This document shows, in pieces, positions 1 through 8,549 of a stretch of DNA of 9,923 nt; within the stretch, counting starts at the first letter, position 1, and each line of letters opens with the position of its first letter. The stretch spans positions 1-9,923 of the forward strand of contig JBNJEM010000271.1 of assembly GCA_051745935.1 (NCBI GenBank). Reading direction: 5' to 3'. Below the pieces are notes generated by a model. That model worked only from the letters and a program-made list of their open reading frames with translations, made no database searches and had not been told where the DNA came from. Position numbers and translations under genes: made by a program. This DNA is from JBNJEM01 sp051745935 (GTDB lineage: Bacteria; Planctomycetota; Planctomycetia; Pirellulales; Pirellulaceae).

Positions 1-33
1 GAAGCATTGATACTCGAGTGTATCGACGCGATT

Positions 34-49
34 CGCGGCGTCCAACCCG
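34..49. repeat. 16-bp flank motif shared with the right edge of the window
   Basis: The sequence CGCGGCGTCCAACCCG here recurs at 9900-9915 with one mismatch (15 of 16 bases). In both places it lies next to a copy of the REP-like hairpin, but upstream of it here and downstream of it at the right edge. That arrangement fits an alternating array of motif and hairpin, but only one unit is visible at each end. Confidence 0.5.
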
Positions 50-51
50 AC

Positions 52-97
52 AGACCCCCACGAGTTCACCTCGTGGGTGAATCAGACTCGTGAGCTA
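52..97. repeat. REP-like palindromic repeat, copy 1
   Basis: The unit contains a perfect 8-bp stem, CCCACGAG (57-64) with CTCGTGGG (70-77), around a 5-base loop. It is followed by GTGAATCAGA and a second CTCGTG (88-93) that could compete for the same left arm. All 46 bases are identical to 9851-9896, and a variant core lies at 9786-9818. The copies are intergenic and carry no open frame of their own, which fits a REP-type extragenic element. I recall similar hairpins in planctomycete genomes but cannot confirm it here. Confidence 0.75.
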
Positions 98-158
98 AGG
101 CGCTTGTTCAGAACCAGGACCAGATGTAAGTTATACGAGTACCGACGGCGTTTTGTAC

Positions 159-186
159 TTGTGGGTGACGTAATGACAGGTACAAT
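159..186 (+). promoter_or_regulatory. candidate sigma-70-type promoter for the AhpD-like gene
   Basis: TACAAT at 181-186 matches the -10 consensus at 5 of 6 positions. TTGTGG at 159-164 is a weak -35 (3 of 6) with a 16-base spacer. Transcription would begin near 193, leaving a leader of about 25 bases that holds the AAGGAG ribosome site. Position favours it; the weak -35 keeps confidence low. Confidence 0.35.
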
Positions 187-217
187 ACGTCAATTGGAGC
201 AATACAAGGAGAAAACG

Positions 218-754
218 ATGCCACGTCTCAATGTCGTTGAGCCGGATGCCGCCACCGGCAAGGTGAAAACACTATACGAGGACGCCCAACAAGAGTTCGG
301 AAACGTGTTCAACCTGTTCAAGGGGCTGGCGAACGCTCCCATTGCGCTGGAAGCGTACATCGCGCTCGAACGGCTGATTGCCGCCGGCAAGCTAAGCCCC
401 GCCGAACAAGAGACCGTCAGATTGACGGCCAGCCAGTTCAACGGCTGCGAGTACTGTCTGGCCGCACATAGCTTGACGGGCGCGATGAAGGGGCTATCGA
501 ACGACGAGATTCTTGGAATTCGGCGCGGGACTCCGTCCGATCCAAAACTTGCCGCGTTGGGGCAGTTTACCCGTCGGGTACTCGAGACCAAGGGAGCGGT
601 CGGCGACGACGAGATCGCGGCCGTGCGCGCAGCTGGCTATGCGGACGAGCATATCGCCGAAGTGGTCACCATTCTGGCTCAGAAAACGCTGTCCAACTAT
701 TTTAACCATATTCACGAAACGCCCCTCGATATGCCAGCGGCGGCGGAGATATGA
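218..754 (+). CDS. AhpD/carboxymuconolactone decarboxylase-family alkylhydroperoxidase-like protein
   Basis: The product has 178 residues. Its core is CEYCLAAH, giving C77, C80 and H84, with E65 twelve residues before C77. This is the Glu-x11-Cys-x2-Cys-x3-His relay known from Mycobacterium AhpD, where the two cysteines form the redox-active disulfide. The C-terminal NYFNHIHETPLDMP stretch is also typical of AhpD-like members of the CMD superfamily. The likely role is cytoplasmic, thiol-dependent peroxide reduction; the substrate and electron donor cannot be read from sequence. I chose the ATG at 218 because AAGGAG (206-211) lies 6 bases before it and the protein begins with the usual MPRLNVVEPD. 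The frame is open back to 77, but that stretch runs through the REP hairpin and looks non-coding. The gene appears monocistronic. Confidence 0.9.
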   Translation: MPRLNVVEPDAATGKVKTLYEDAQQEFGNVFNLFKGLANAPIALEAYIALERLIAAGKLSPAEQETVRLTASQFNGCEYCLAAHSLTGAMKGLSNDEILGIRRGTPSDPKLAALGQFTRRVLETKGAVGDDEIAAVRAAGYADEHIAEVVTILAQKTLSNYFNHIHETPLDMPAAAEI

Positions 755-1167
755 GTGCCTTGTGGGTAACCATAACCGCTGTAAAAAACACCGCCCTTTG
801 GGCAGACTCAAGTGGTGCGGTAGCGCGGAGCCGTTCGGGATTGCCTGGGTCGACAAGCTGGCCGGGTAGGAGTAAGGTCGTCGGCGGCGGGCTGGTGACA
901 GGGCGCCGGTGAACCGTTAGAATCCTGGGGCGGGGGGGGGTGAATCGAGGCAACCCAAAGGTTGGTGGAGCGTGGTAACCGCGGGCCGTGGTCAACCTCC
1001 ATGTGACCCTTTTAAGACCCCACAACAAAACCTTGTACATATTCCGTAATCCAAGCGGTTTTGGACGCGAGAGCTCGGTTTTGTTACGGGCTGCAAGACA
1101 GTCGAAGGTAAGTGACGCCTGATCTGCAACCGAGAGGAGACGAGGAGGGGCGCGAGCGCGGCCCGCG
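755..1167. other. intergenic region with no supportable gene
   Basis: I see no frame with coding character. It holds a short GCCC-TTT-GGGC hairpin (793-803) without a T-run, so no convincing terminator, and a run of nine G (932-940). The last part, about 1120-1167, is purine- and GC-rich and leads into the PAS remnant. Confidence 0.5.
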
Positions 1168-1380
1168 GAGCAGGCCGAGGGCCGGTGGGACAACGCCGAA
1201 CTGCGCCGGGGGCTCGACCGGGTCGTGCCCGAAAACACCGAGCTCAAAGGCCTCGAGGTGGTTCGAGATTATCCTTGCGTGGGCCGACAACGGGCCGTGC
1301 TCGACGCCCAGCGGATCGAACAGGAAGGGGACCGACCCAACTTGATCTTGTTAAGTATCCGTGAAATGAGTGATGTTTGA
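1168..1380 (+). pseudogene. remnant of a PAS domain of the CheR/CheB-associated type
   Basis: Reading from 1168 in the frame that stops at TGA 1378-1380 gives about 70 residues. They include NAELRRGLDRVVPENT, then VGRQRAVLDAQRI, then LILLSIREMSD. I recognise this as the C-terminal half of a PAS domain found in multidomain CheB-CheR-PAS proteins, where family members read roughly 'IPxLRxLLEEVLPxN...IGRRxMLLNARRI...LILLAIEDIT'. There is no ATG or GTG before 1258, the N-terminal half of the domain is absent, and a stop at 1120-1122 lies in frame upstream. The fragment ends 28 bases before the next gene, which itself encodes PAS domains. It looks like the broken end of a lost signalling gene. The family match is from memory, not from a search. 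Confidence 0.6.
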
Positions 1381-1408
1381 ATGTTTCTGGCGAATGCGAA
1401 GGTAAATC

Positions 1409-2539
<1,131 letters not shown>

Positions 2540-2572
2540 AGGTGAACGCTTGATTCCTTTGCGTCACGTTCC

Positions 2573-2598
2573 AGCGGGCCAGGGGAGCGGGCCAGGGG
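2573..2598. repeat. perfect 13-bp tandem duplication between the PAS gene and kaiC
   Basis: AGCGGGCCAGGGG occurs twice head to tail (2573-2585 and 2586-2598). It lies in the 200-base gap before kaiC, which also holds a small CGAAC-GTTA-GTTCG hairpin (2628-2641). No clear promoter is visible in the gap. The duplication may be a slippage product or a binding site. Confidence 0.8.
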
Positions 2599-2725
2599 CA
2601 GCTTGGGGCCACGCTAATTCTGAGCTTCGAACGTTAGTTCGTTTGTTGGTTATGTATCATCGACCGTGTATCGTCCGGAACCACTGAATGCTGCCGGTCG
2701 CCGGTGTGAGCCGCGGATGGCCGAG

Positions 2726-2742
2726 AGGAGGTATTGTCCTTG
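2726..2742 (+). promoter_or_regulatory. Shine-Dalgarno sequence that sets the kaiC TTG start
   Basis: AGGAGG (2726-2731) is a full match to the Shine-Dalgarno consensus. It is 8 bases before TTG 2740 but only 2 bases before the other in-frame TTG at 2734. Spacing therefore favours 2740. Confidence 0.7.
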
Positions 2743-4209
2743 AACGCGGAACGTACTGCACGCGAAAATCAGCTGGAACCGTGGGAACAGCCTCCGCGGG
2801 CCCTGTCGAAAATTCCAACTCAGGTGGCCGGACTCGACGATGTGTTGCACGGCGGGTTGCCGGAGGCGAGGACTTCGCTGCTGGTCGGCGGGCCCGGATC
2901 CGCCAAGACCGTGCTCTCGATTGAAATGCTCTACCGGGCCGCCAAGTCGGGCCGCCCGGGCGTGTTCATCTCGTTTGAAGAACGTGCCGAGGCGATTCGC
3001 GCCAACGCGTTGTCAATGGGATGGGACCTGGCGCCACTCGAAGAGAAGGGATACCTGTCGCTTCTCAATCCCAATCTTGACTTCCGCGCCGTTCGCTCCG
3101 GCGAGTTTAGTATCAGCGGACTGCTGGCCGTGGTGGAGGGACAGGCGGAGCGCATCAACGCCCGGCTGATCGTTATCGACGCCATTGACGTGTTGATGCG
3201 TCTTTTCAGCGATACCGGACGGCGGGAAGATGAGCTCTATGGCCTTCATGCCTGGCTGGTGGAGCGGCGGTTCAGCAGCATCCTCACGGTCAAGTCTTGG
3301 CCAGAGCGGCGCGGCGAGCTCGCGTTTCCGTTCCTTGATTTTCTCGCGGATTGCGTCATTGCCCTGGACCAGAGGGTCGTGGAGCAGGTTACCACGCGGC
3401 GGCTTCGAGTGGTGAAGTATCGGGGGAGCGGGTATATCGGCAACGAGTGTCCGTTTGTCATTGCGCCGGCGGGAGTGGTTATGATGCCCGTATCATCGGC
3501 CGAACTGCGCCAGAAGCCGCTTGGTCCCCCGCGTTCCTCGGGCCATGAGCCGCTTGACGAGGTACTGGGCGGCGGGTATCGCCAGGGCTCCGGCGTGCTG
3601 GTTGCTGGTCCGTCGGGATGTGGCAAGACGACGGTTGCGTGTATGTTTGCCCTTCACGCTGGGAGACGCGGCGAGCGTACGCTGTACGTGAGCTTCGAGG
3701 AAGGGGAGCAAGGGCTTCTCAGCGCCATGCTGAGTCCCGGGCTTGATCTAGCCCCGCTCATCGAGCGGGGCATGATCGAGATCTTGACCGCGCTGCCGGA
3801 GTCGATGGGCGTCGAAGAACACTTGCTCCGCGTCGTGCGGGCGGTCGAGCGGTTCCAGCCGGATCACGTGGTGGTGGACGCGATCTCGGCGGCGCCCCGC
3901 ATGGGGCCTGACGTGTCCGCCTTTGATTTCCTGGTCCGGCTGCTCAGCGCGTGCCGGGCGCGGGGCATCACGTGTCTATATTTGAATCAGACCCCCCAGG
4001 GCACCGCTGCTGATCACGTCAGCGGTTTTGGCATTTCTTCACTGATCGACACGGCCGTGGTGGTTGACTACGCTTGGGAAGGTGACGAAATGAATCGCTC
4101 GCTATTGGTCTTCAAGTCCCGTGGCGTCCAGCATTCCCGGAAACGGCATCGGCTGACGATTTCCGACAACGGGATTTCGATTTGCCAGCCGCCGACGGGG
4201 CGCCGGTGA
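2740..4209 (+). CDS. kaiC: KaiC-family two-domain RecA-like ATPase/autokinase
   Basis: The product has 489 residues from the TTG at 2740. CI has Walker A GGPGSAKT (50-57), the catalytic Glu pair E80-E81 and Walker B VIDAID with D147. CII has a canonical Walker A GPSGCGKT (290-297), E320-E321 and VVVDAIS with D380. These sit about two residues from their places in Synechococcus KaiC, so the alignment is nearly gap-free. KaiC forms a double-hexamer ring: CI hydrolyses ATP and binds KaiB, while CII autophosphorylates. The S431/T432 phosphosite pair is matched by S433-S434 in GFGISSLID. Two oddities stand out. The CI Walker A has Ala where Gly is usual (GSAKT). The protein also stops 8 residues after ISDNGISI, about where the cyanobacterial A-loop and KaiA-binding tail would begin. 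kaiB follows after 14 bases, so the two are surely cotranscribed. Confidence 0.92.
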   Translation: MNAERTARENQLEPWEQPPRALSKIPTQVAGLDDVLHGGLPEARTSLLVGGPGSAKTVLSIEMLYRAAKSGRPGVFISFEERAEAIRANALSMGWDLAPLEEKGYLSLLNPNLDFRAVRSGEFSISGLLAVVEGQAERINARLIVIDAIDVLMRLFSDTGRREDELYGLHAWLVERRFSSILTVKSWPERRGELAFPFLDFLADCVIALDQRVVEQVTTRRLRVVKYRGSGYIGNECPFVIAPAGVVMMPVSSAELRQKPLGPPRSSGHEPLDEVLGGGYRQGSGVLVAGPSGCGKTTVACMFALHAGRRGERTLYVSFEEGEQGLLSAMLSPGLDLAPLIERGMIEILTALPESMGVEEHLLRVVRAVERFQPDHVVVDAISAAPRMGPDVSAFDFLVRLLSACRARGITCLYLNQTPQGTAADHVSGFGISSLIDTAVVVDYAWEGDEMNRSLLVFKSRGVQHSRKRHRLTISDNGISICQPPTGRR

Positions 4210-4223
4210 GAGGGAGACTGACC

Positions 4224-4523
4224 GTGAGCAGTTCCAAGCGACAGCAGCAACCCCGGGTCCCGGTCCGTATGACGTTGTTCGTGGCGGATGGCGAGGCGAA
4301 CTCGCTGCGCGCGAAACAGAACTTGGCCCGCTTCTGCGAGGAAGAATTGGACAGCAATTACGAGTTGGAGGTGGTCGATGTGCTGCAGGATTTCCAGGCA
4401 GCGGTGGATCACCACGTGATGGTGACGCCCACGCTGATCGTCACGGAACCGGCTCCCGGGGTCGCGATCCTGGGAGATTTGCGCGATACCGACCGGCTGC
4501 GAGCCGCGTTGGGTTTGGAGTAA
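4224..4523 (+). CDS. kaiB: KaiB-family thioredoxin-fold clock/signalling protein
   Basis: The product has 99 residues, against 102 for Synechococcus KaiB. Family landmarks are in order: LFVADGEANSLRAKQNL (beta 1 and helix 1), LEVVDVL, MVTPTLIV with the conserved TPTL, and ILGDLRDTDRLRAALGLE. KaiB is a small fold-switching protein that binds the KaiC CI ring and competes with output kinases. The start is GTG 4224, preceded by GGGAG (4212-4216) at 7 bases; the frame stays open upstream only because it overlaps the kaiC end. Around the cyanobacterial AEEDKI segment the protein reads AAVDHHV, so the charged residues differ. The C-terminus is about ten residues shorter than the cyanobacterial protein. 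Coupling to kaiC supports a shared function. Confidence 0.9.
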   Translation: MSSSKRQQQPRVPVRMTLFVADGEANSLRAKQNLARFCEEELDSNYELEVVDVLQDFQAAVDHHVMVTPTLIVTEPAPGVAILGDLRDTDRLRAALGLE

Positions 4524-4848
4524 ATCGGTCAGGGGGATGGTGCAACGGGTTCACGCGTGCTTGATGGTTGGTGCTTGGTGCGGGGTGGTTGGTGAGTCCG
4601 AGGCAGGAGGGGTGTGAAAGCGGGTGGGGCGCATTGCGGGTGGTCAAGCTTCTCCCGGCGGACTTTATAATGTGAGCCAGGTGCAATCGTGCTGGGGCAT
4701 TCGGTGGTTTGTTCCGGAGTGGGAGCACAGGGCCACTTCGGGTGCGGGACGGTCCCTTGACGATGCCGAGGCCGTAGAAAGACGGACGTACGCCAAGCGA
4801 GAACCGGTTATCTGACCGGGTGGAAGGTGGGAGACAAAAGGAACGACC
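4524..4848. other. 325-base gap between kaiB and the hybrid kinase, with a possible promoter
   Basis: No gene is supportable. After kaiB there is a G/T-rich stretch with repeated TTGGTG words (4566-4592) and no hairpin-plus-T terminator. A perfect TATAAT at 4666-4671 could be a -10 element; the best -35 candidate, TGGTCA (4641-4646), matches 4 of 6 with a long 19-base spacer. If used, the kinase would have its own promoter and a leader of about 170 bases. Confidence 0.4.
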
Positions 4849-6663
4849 ATGGCGGAAGGCAAGCCCAGCTACGACGAACTGAAACAGCGCCTGGACGAGG
4901 CGGAGGGAGTCATCAGCATTCTCCGTGATGGCCAAGTGGACGCGGTCGTCGGAAAAGACAGCGTCGTCTTGCTGCGGCTCGCCGAAGCCGAAAAGCGGCT
5001 CCGCCGAAATCAAGTGCGTCTGCAGGCGGCGTTGGAGGCGTCCGGCGGCGCGGTCTATGAGCGGGCCGTTCCGCCGGACGATTCCACCTACATCAGCGAC
5101 CGGTGGGCCGCGATGCTCGGATATGACTCCGGTGAAATACCTGGGAAGAATCAGTTCCTGGACTGGTTCTTTGAACAGGTCCATCCAGAGGACCGGGAGC
5201 AGGTTCAGCAGGCCTATTGCGATTTCGTGGCGGGGAAAACCGAGCACTATAACGTTGAACTCCGTCTCCGGCATAAACAGGGGCATTGGCTCTGGGTCCA
5301 CGACATCTCGCGGGCGATCGAATACAACGACCAGGGATGTATAAGTCGTCTCGTGGGGGTGGTGTCCGACACGACTGCGTACAAGCAGACCGAGGAGGAG
5401 CTAAAAGCCTCCCGGGCCGCCGCGCTCAACGTCATGGAAGACGCGATCGAGGCCCGCCGCCAGACGGAAGAGGCGGAGGAAAAGTTGAGAACGCTCAACG
5501 AAACGCTGGAACAACAGGTCGCCGAGCGAACGGCGCTCGCTGAGCGGCGAGCGCAAGACCTCCGCCGTTTGGCCGCCGAACTGAGTGAAGCGGAGCACCG
5601 CGAACGGAAGCGGTTGGCGAGAGTACTGCACGACGACCTGCAACAGTTGCTTCTGGCCGTCAAGCTCCGATTGCCCGTACTTCTGGAAGGAGACCAGAGC
5701 CAGCTGGCGGGGTACGTCGAGCGGCTTGACGAGCTCGTCGGGGAGTGCCTGAGTACCTCGCGCAACCTCAGCCACGAACTGAGCCCCTCCGTCCTCCAGC
5801 AGGGATGTCTGACCGAAGTGATGGGATGGCTTAGCGAGTGGTTTGGCGACAAGCACCACTTGACGGTTGCCGTGGACGCTGCCAAGGACCTTCCGGCCGT
5901 CCCCGAGCACATCCGTGTATTCATCTTCCAGGCCGTTCGCGAGTTGCTTTCCAACGTGGTCAAACACTCGGGAAGCATGCAGGCCCGGATTGTCCTAACC
6001 TTCGAGGCGGGATCACTCGGCGTGCGGGTCGAAGACGGAGGGGACGGCTTCGACCCCGCGGCTGTCGAAGCCTGCCTTGAGCGGCCCAGAGGTTTCGGGC
6101 TGTTCAACATTCGGGAACGGTTGGAAGCACTCGGGGGGCGGCTGGAGATCCGCGCCACGCCCGAGGGCGGCGCCTCCTTCCCTTTGCTGTTGCCCGTGGC
6201 CGAAGTGACCGAATCCGGGTCCCGGGAGGCTGCGGAAGCTCCCGTCGAGATCAGCTTCACTGACGCCGATAAGCCCCGTGGCGCCAGCGACCTCGTGCGG
6301 CTGCTGGTGGTGGACGATCACGCCGTCGTTCGCGACGGCTTTGTCGGATTGCTGGATGCCCAGCCGGATTTCCAGGTGGTCGGTGAAGCCGCCAATGGCG
6401 AAGAGGCACGCCGGCAGGCCGACGCCTTGCAACCCACCGCCATCATCATGGATGTGGATATGCCGACCATGAGCGGCGTCGATGCCACTCGGCGAATCAA
6501 ACAGCGACAACCGGAAACCGTGATCGTGGGGCTTTCCCTGCACGAAGATGAAGCCATGATCCGGGCCATGACCGAAGCCGGCGCCGATATCCACCTCAGC
6601 AAGCACGCCCCCACGAAGGAACTGGTTGACACGATCCGCGGCATGTGTTCGACCCACCAGTAG
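4849..6663 (+). CDS. PAS-containing hybrid histidine kinase (HisKA_3/NarX-type) with C-terminal receiver
   Basis: The product has 604 residues. It has an N-terminal helical segment with ISILRDGQVDAVV, a PAS domain (about 57-178), a long coiled coil (about 180-250), and a HisKA_3 dimerisation domain with RERKRLARVLHDDLQQ, where H261 is the phospho-acceptor. The ATPase domain has an N-box at N369 (ELLSNVVKHS), a G1 box VEDGGDGFD (D396) and a G2 box GFGLFNIRERL. Last is a receiver (about 486-600) with D489-D490, phospho-acceptor D535, S563 and K585. No transmembrane segment is visible, so it is cytosolic. The receiver resembles NarL-type regulators (LLVVDDHAVVRDGF) but has no HTH output domain. 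ATG 4849 has AAAAGGA (4836-4842) before it. Its position after kaiCB makes it a candidate output kinase, parallel to SasA, but it lacks the KaiB-like SasA sensor domain. Confidence 0.9.
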   Translation: MAEGKPSYDELKQRLDEAEGVISILRDGQVDAVVGKDSVVLLRLAEAEKRLRRNQVRLQAALEASGGAVYERAVPPDDSTYISDRWAAMLGYDSGEIPGKNQFLDWFFEQVHPEDREQVQQAYCDFVAGKTEHYNVELRLRHKQGHWLWVHDISRAIEYNDQGCISRLVGVVSDTTAYKQTEEELKASRAAALNVMEDAIEARRQTEEAEEKLRTLNETLEQQVAERTALAERRAQDLRRLAAELSEAEHRERKRLARVLHDDLQQLLLAVKLRLPVLLEGDQSQLAGYVERLDELVGECLSTSRNLSHELSPSVLQQGCLTEVMGWLSEWFGDKHHLTVAVDAAKDLPAVPEHIRVFIFQAVRELLSNVVKHSGSMQARIVLTFEAGSLGVRVEDGGDGFDPAAVEACLERPRGFGLFNIRERLEALGGRLEIRATPEGGASFPLLLPVAEVTESGSREAAEAPVEISFTDADKPRGASDLVRLLVVDDHAVVRDGFVGLLDAQPDFQVVGEAANGEEARRQADALQPTAIIMDVDMPTMSGVDATRRIKQRQPETVIVGLSLHEDEAMIRAMTEAGADIHLSKHAPTKELVDTIRGMCSTHQ

Positions 6664-6697
6664 AGGAAATCACAATTTCAGATAGCGAAGCGGATAC

Positions 6698-7975
6698 TTA
6701 TTCGCCTGCCACCCCTCGACCTCCCTCGCGATCCTCGCCTTGCGACGCCGATTCCGCGGAACCACTCGATGCATCGGACGGCACTTCGCCGGCATGATGC
6801 AACGCGAATCGGGTGATGAGCGGACCCGCAAGCTCGAAGATGATCGTGGTGGCGACGATGATCGACAGCACTTGCGCGCCGAGTTCCGGGTATCGCTGCT
6901 GAGCAATCAACGCCAGACCGAGCGCCACGCCGGCTTGAGGCAATAGGCACCACCCGGCGTGCCCGCGCACGTTACGGGGCGCTCCGCAGATCCAACCCCC
7001 AACGTAGCTTCCTCCAATCTTACCCAAGGAGCGGGCCAACACATAGACAATTCCCACGATCCCCACCGTGGCCAGTTGCTTCGCGTCAAAATCGAATCCG
7101 GCCAGCAAGAAGAACACGATCAAGAATGGCTGCTCCACCTCTTCCATCGCATGAAACGGCCGCTCGTGGTGTTTGGCCATGTTAGAGACCGTGGCTCCCA
7201 TGGCCATGCAAGCCAATATATGCGAGAGCTCAAATCGGATGGCCGCCCCGCTGCACAGAAACACAAAGCCAAGCGCTTCGATGAGCGTGAGTTCCCCGGG
7301 GCGTACCCGCCCGGTCAACCAGGCCATGGGAAGCCCGATCAGCGCGCCGAGTAGGAGCCCCCCCGCGACCTCCCAAAGGCCATGAACAAGAATCATCCCG
7401 GAGGCATCTTGGCCCGTAATGGCCTGGGCAACGACCAGCAGGACGCTGAAGAGCATCACCCCCCAGGCATCATCGATGGCCACGATCCCTAAAACCGTGT
7501 TTGTCAGCGGGCCTCTGCTTTTGGCTTCACGAATGACGTCCAGCGTGGCTGCCGGAGCACTGGCCGGCGCGACTGCTGCCAGCAGCAATGACAAAGGCAG
7601 GGAAAAGCCGCACAACCTCAGGACGATGAACACCATTGCCGCCGCCCCGGTGACCTCGGCAAGCGATACGGCTAACACCGTTGTGCCCGTTTTCCGCAGA
7701 TTCTTGCCCAGAAACCGCTCACCGAGCTGAAATCCCACAATGCTCAGTGCGATGCGGGCCGCCAAGGGAAACCAATGCGAGGCGTTTTCCGGAATCAACT
7801 CCAAGACGGAAGGACTGGCCAGAAACCCCATCAGTAACAGAAGCGTTACTCGTGGCACATGCACTCGACGGCCCAGTATGTGCGCCGCGAATCCGGCCAG
7901 CAAGAACAAACCTGTAATGATTAGAGCACGGGCTTCACCGTGCTCCGCCGTACTTGTCGCGGCAAGCAGTTCCAA
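6698..7975 (-). CDS. CPA-superfamily cation/proton antiporter
   Basis: The product has 425 residues with about 11-13 hydrophobic segments from residue 17 to 395, so it is an inner-membrane transporter. The segment LGIVAIDDAWG carries adjacent aspartates D168-D169, the arrangement used by electrogenic Na+/H+ antiporters of the CPA2/NhaA type. The preceding APASAPAATLDVIRE matches the usual discontinuous helix region of KefB/NapA-like proteins. The tail from about 400 is hydrophilic and Ser/Glu/Gly-rich. There is no RCK/TrkA-N domain, so it is not a full KefB/KefC. The start is TTG 7975, supported by GGGAGAAG on the minus strand (7981-7988). The gene converges on the hybrid kinase with a 34-base gap and no visible terminator between them. 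Na+ or K+ specificity cannot be told. Confidence 0.88.
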   Translation of the reverse strand: MELLAATSTAEHGEARALIITGLFLLAGFAAHILGRRVHVPRVTLLLLMGFLASPSVLELIPENASHWFPLAARIALSIVGFQLGERFLGKNLRKTGTTVLAVSLAEVTGAAAMVFIVLRLCGFSLPLSLLLAAVAPASAPAATLDVIREAKSRGPLTNTVLGIVAIDDAWGVMLFSVLLVVAQAITGQDASGMILVHGLWEVAGGLLLGALIGLPMAWLTGRVRPGELTLIEALGFVFLCSGAAIRFELSHILACMAMGATVSNMAKHHERPFHAMEEVEQPFLIVFFLLAGFDFDAKQLATVGIVGIVYVLARSLGKIGGSYVGGWICGAPRNVRGHAGWCLLPQAGVALGLALIAQQRYPELGAQVLSIIVATTIIFELAGPLITRFALHHAGEVPSDASSGSAESASQGEDREGGRGVAGE

Positions 7976-8047
7976 GTGCGCTTCTCCCGGTCCCAGGGTC
8001 TTTGATTACGAGAACGTGTCCCGGATTTGGATCACGCGCCAACCTTA

Positions 8048-8185
8048 GAGCCGGACAGAAAGCTCCGCAAGACTACCAGCGGCACCGGTAACCCCCTGCA
8101 TTTCAAGGTAAACCCCTGCATGTTAAGGTAAACTCCTGCATGTTAAGGTGGTGGTGGCGGACCCCGCAAGTATTCTGTCCGGCTC
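8048..8185. mobile_element. 138-bp MITE-like element with 13-bp terminal inverted repeats
   Basis: GAGCCGGACAGAA (8048-8060) is repeated in perfect inverse as TTCTGTCCGGCTC (8173-8185). TTA lies directly outside each end (8045-8047 and 8186-8188), as expected for a 3-bp target duplication. A second short motif, CCGCAAG, occurs in direct orientation inside each end (8065-8071, 8164-8170). No transposase is present, so it would be a non-autonomous element. It sits between the antiporter and the 87-codon gene. A long-range hairpin or a regulatory element is an alternative reading. Confidence 0.6.
8086..8145. repeat. three 20-bp tandem iterons inside the MITE-like element
   Basis: The units are 8086-8105, 8106-8125 and 8126-8145. 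The second and third (AGGTAAACCCCTGCATGTTA and the same with one C-to-T change) differ at 1 of 20 positions. The first is more diverged, at 4 positions from the second. The array runs straight into AGGTGGTGGTGG. They could be protein-binding iterons, for example transposase sites. Confidence 0.85.
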
Positions 8186-8430
8186 TTAACAAGCCATAAC
8201 CAAACCATTCAGATGTCCTGGTATCCAAGGAGTCCTGGAAGCGGGAATCAGGTTTTGGTTTTTCGCTGTAAAAACGTCGAAACCACCCTCCGGCTTGCCC
8301 TGCGGGTCGTCAGTTCGTTGACACGATTCGCCCGCCGTGGCCTGGCAAGAAACGTAACCATCCAGCGGGCAAGCCGGTACCATTTTCACCCGCCTTGCCC
8401 ATATCGTTTCGGCACCCTCCTCGCAGGCCC

Positions 8431-8474
8431 CGTCGTGCGGCATTTCGCCGCGTGACGATATGCTACACTATAAT
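8431..8474. promoter_or_regulatory. hairpin followed by a TATAAT box
   Basis: CGTCGTGCGGC (8431-8441) can pair with GCCGCGTGACG (8447-8457) over 11 positions, two of them G-U, around the loop ATTTC. A perfect TATAAT follows at 8469-8474, but I find no convincing -35 at 16-18 bases. It may be an operator-promoter or just a hairpin. The rest of 8189-8549 shows no gene. Confidence 0.35.
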
Positions 8475-8549
8475 GCAAATGGTGTTCCACTCTGAAATGC
8501 CCGAACCGCAACATCAGCCTCGCGCAGCCGTGCCCGCCGGCAACAGCTG

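Noticed and set aside
77..217. N-terminal extension of the AhpD-like gene to 77
   Set aside because: It runs through the REP hairpin and the likely promoter, lacks a ribosome site, and the family N-terminus matches the ATG at 218.
927..949. Degenerate REP copy suggested by GGGTGAATC after a G-run
   Set aside because: Only nine bases match and no stem can form; the G9 run may be a sequencing-prone homopolymer.
4524..4848. A kaiA gene or a SasA-type sensor near kaiBC
   Set aside because: No frame here or elsewhere in the window resembles KaiA, and the kinase N-terminus is PAS, not KaiB-like.
4441..5301. 286-codon minus-strand open frame
   Set aside because: It overlaps the end of kaiB and the start of the kinase, and its composition (Pro, Arg, His) and lack of motifs mark it as a shadow.
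5247..6260. 337-codon minus-strand open frame under the kinase
   Set aside because: Ser/Arg-rich antisense shadow of a GC-rich gene with well-defined kinase motifs on the other strand.
8086..8145. CRISPR array
   Set aside because: The 20-bp units are directly adjacent with no spacers and there are only three.
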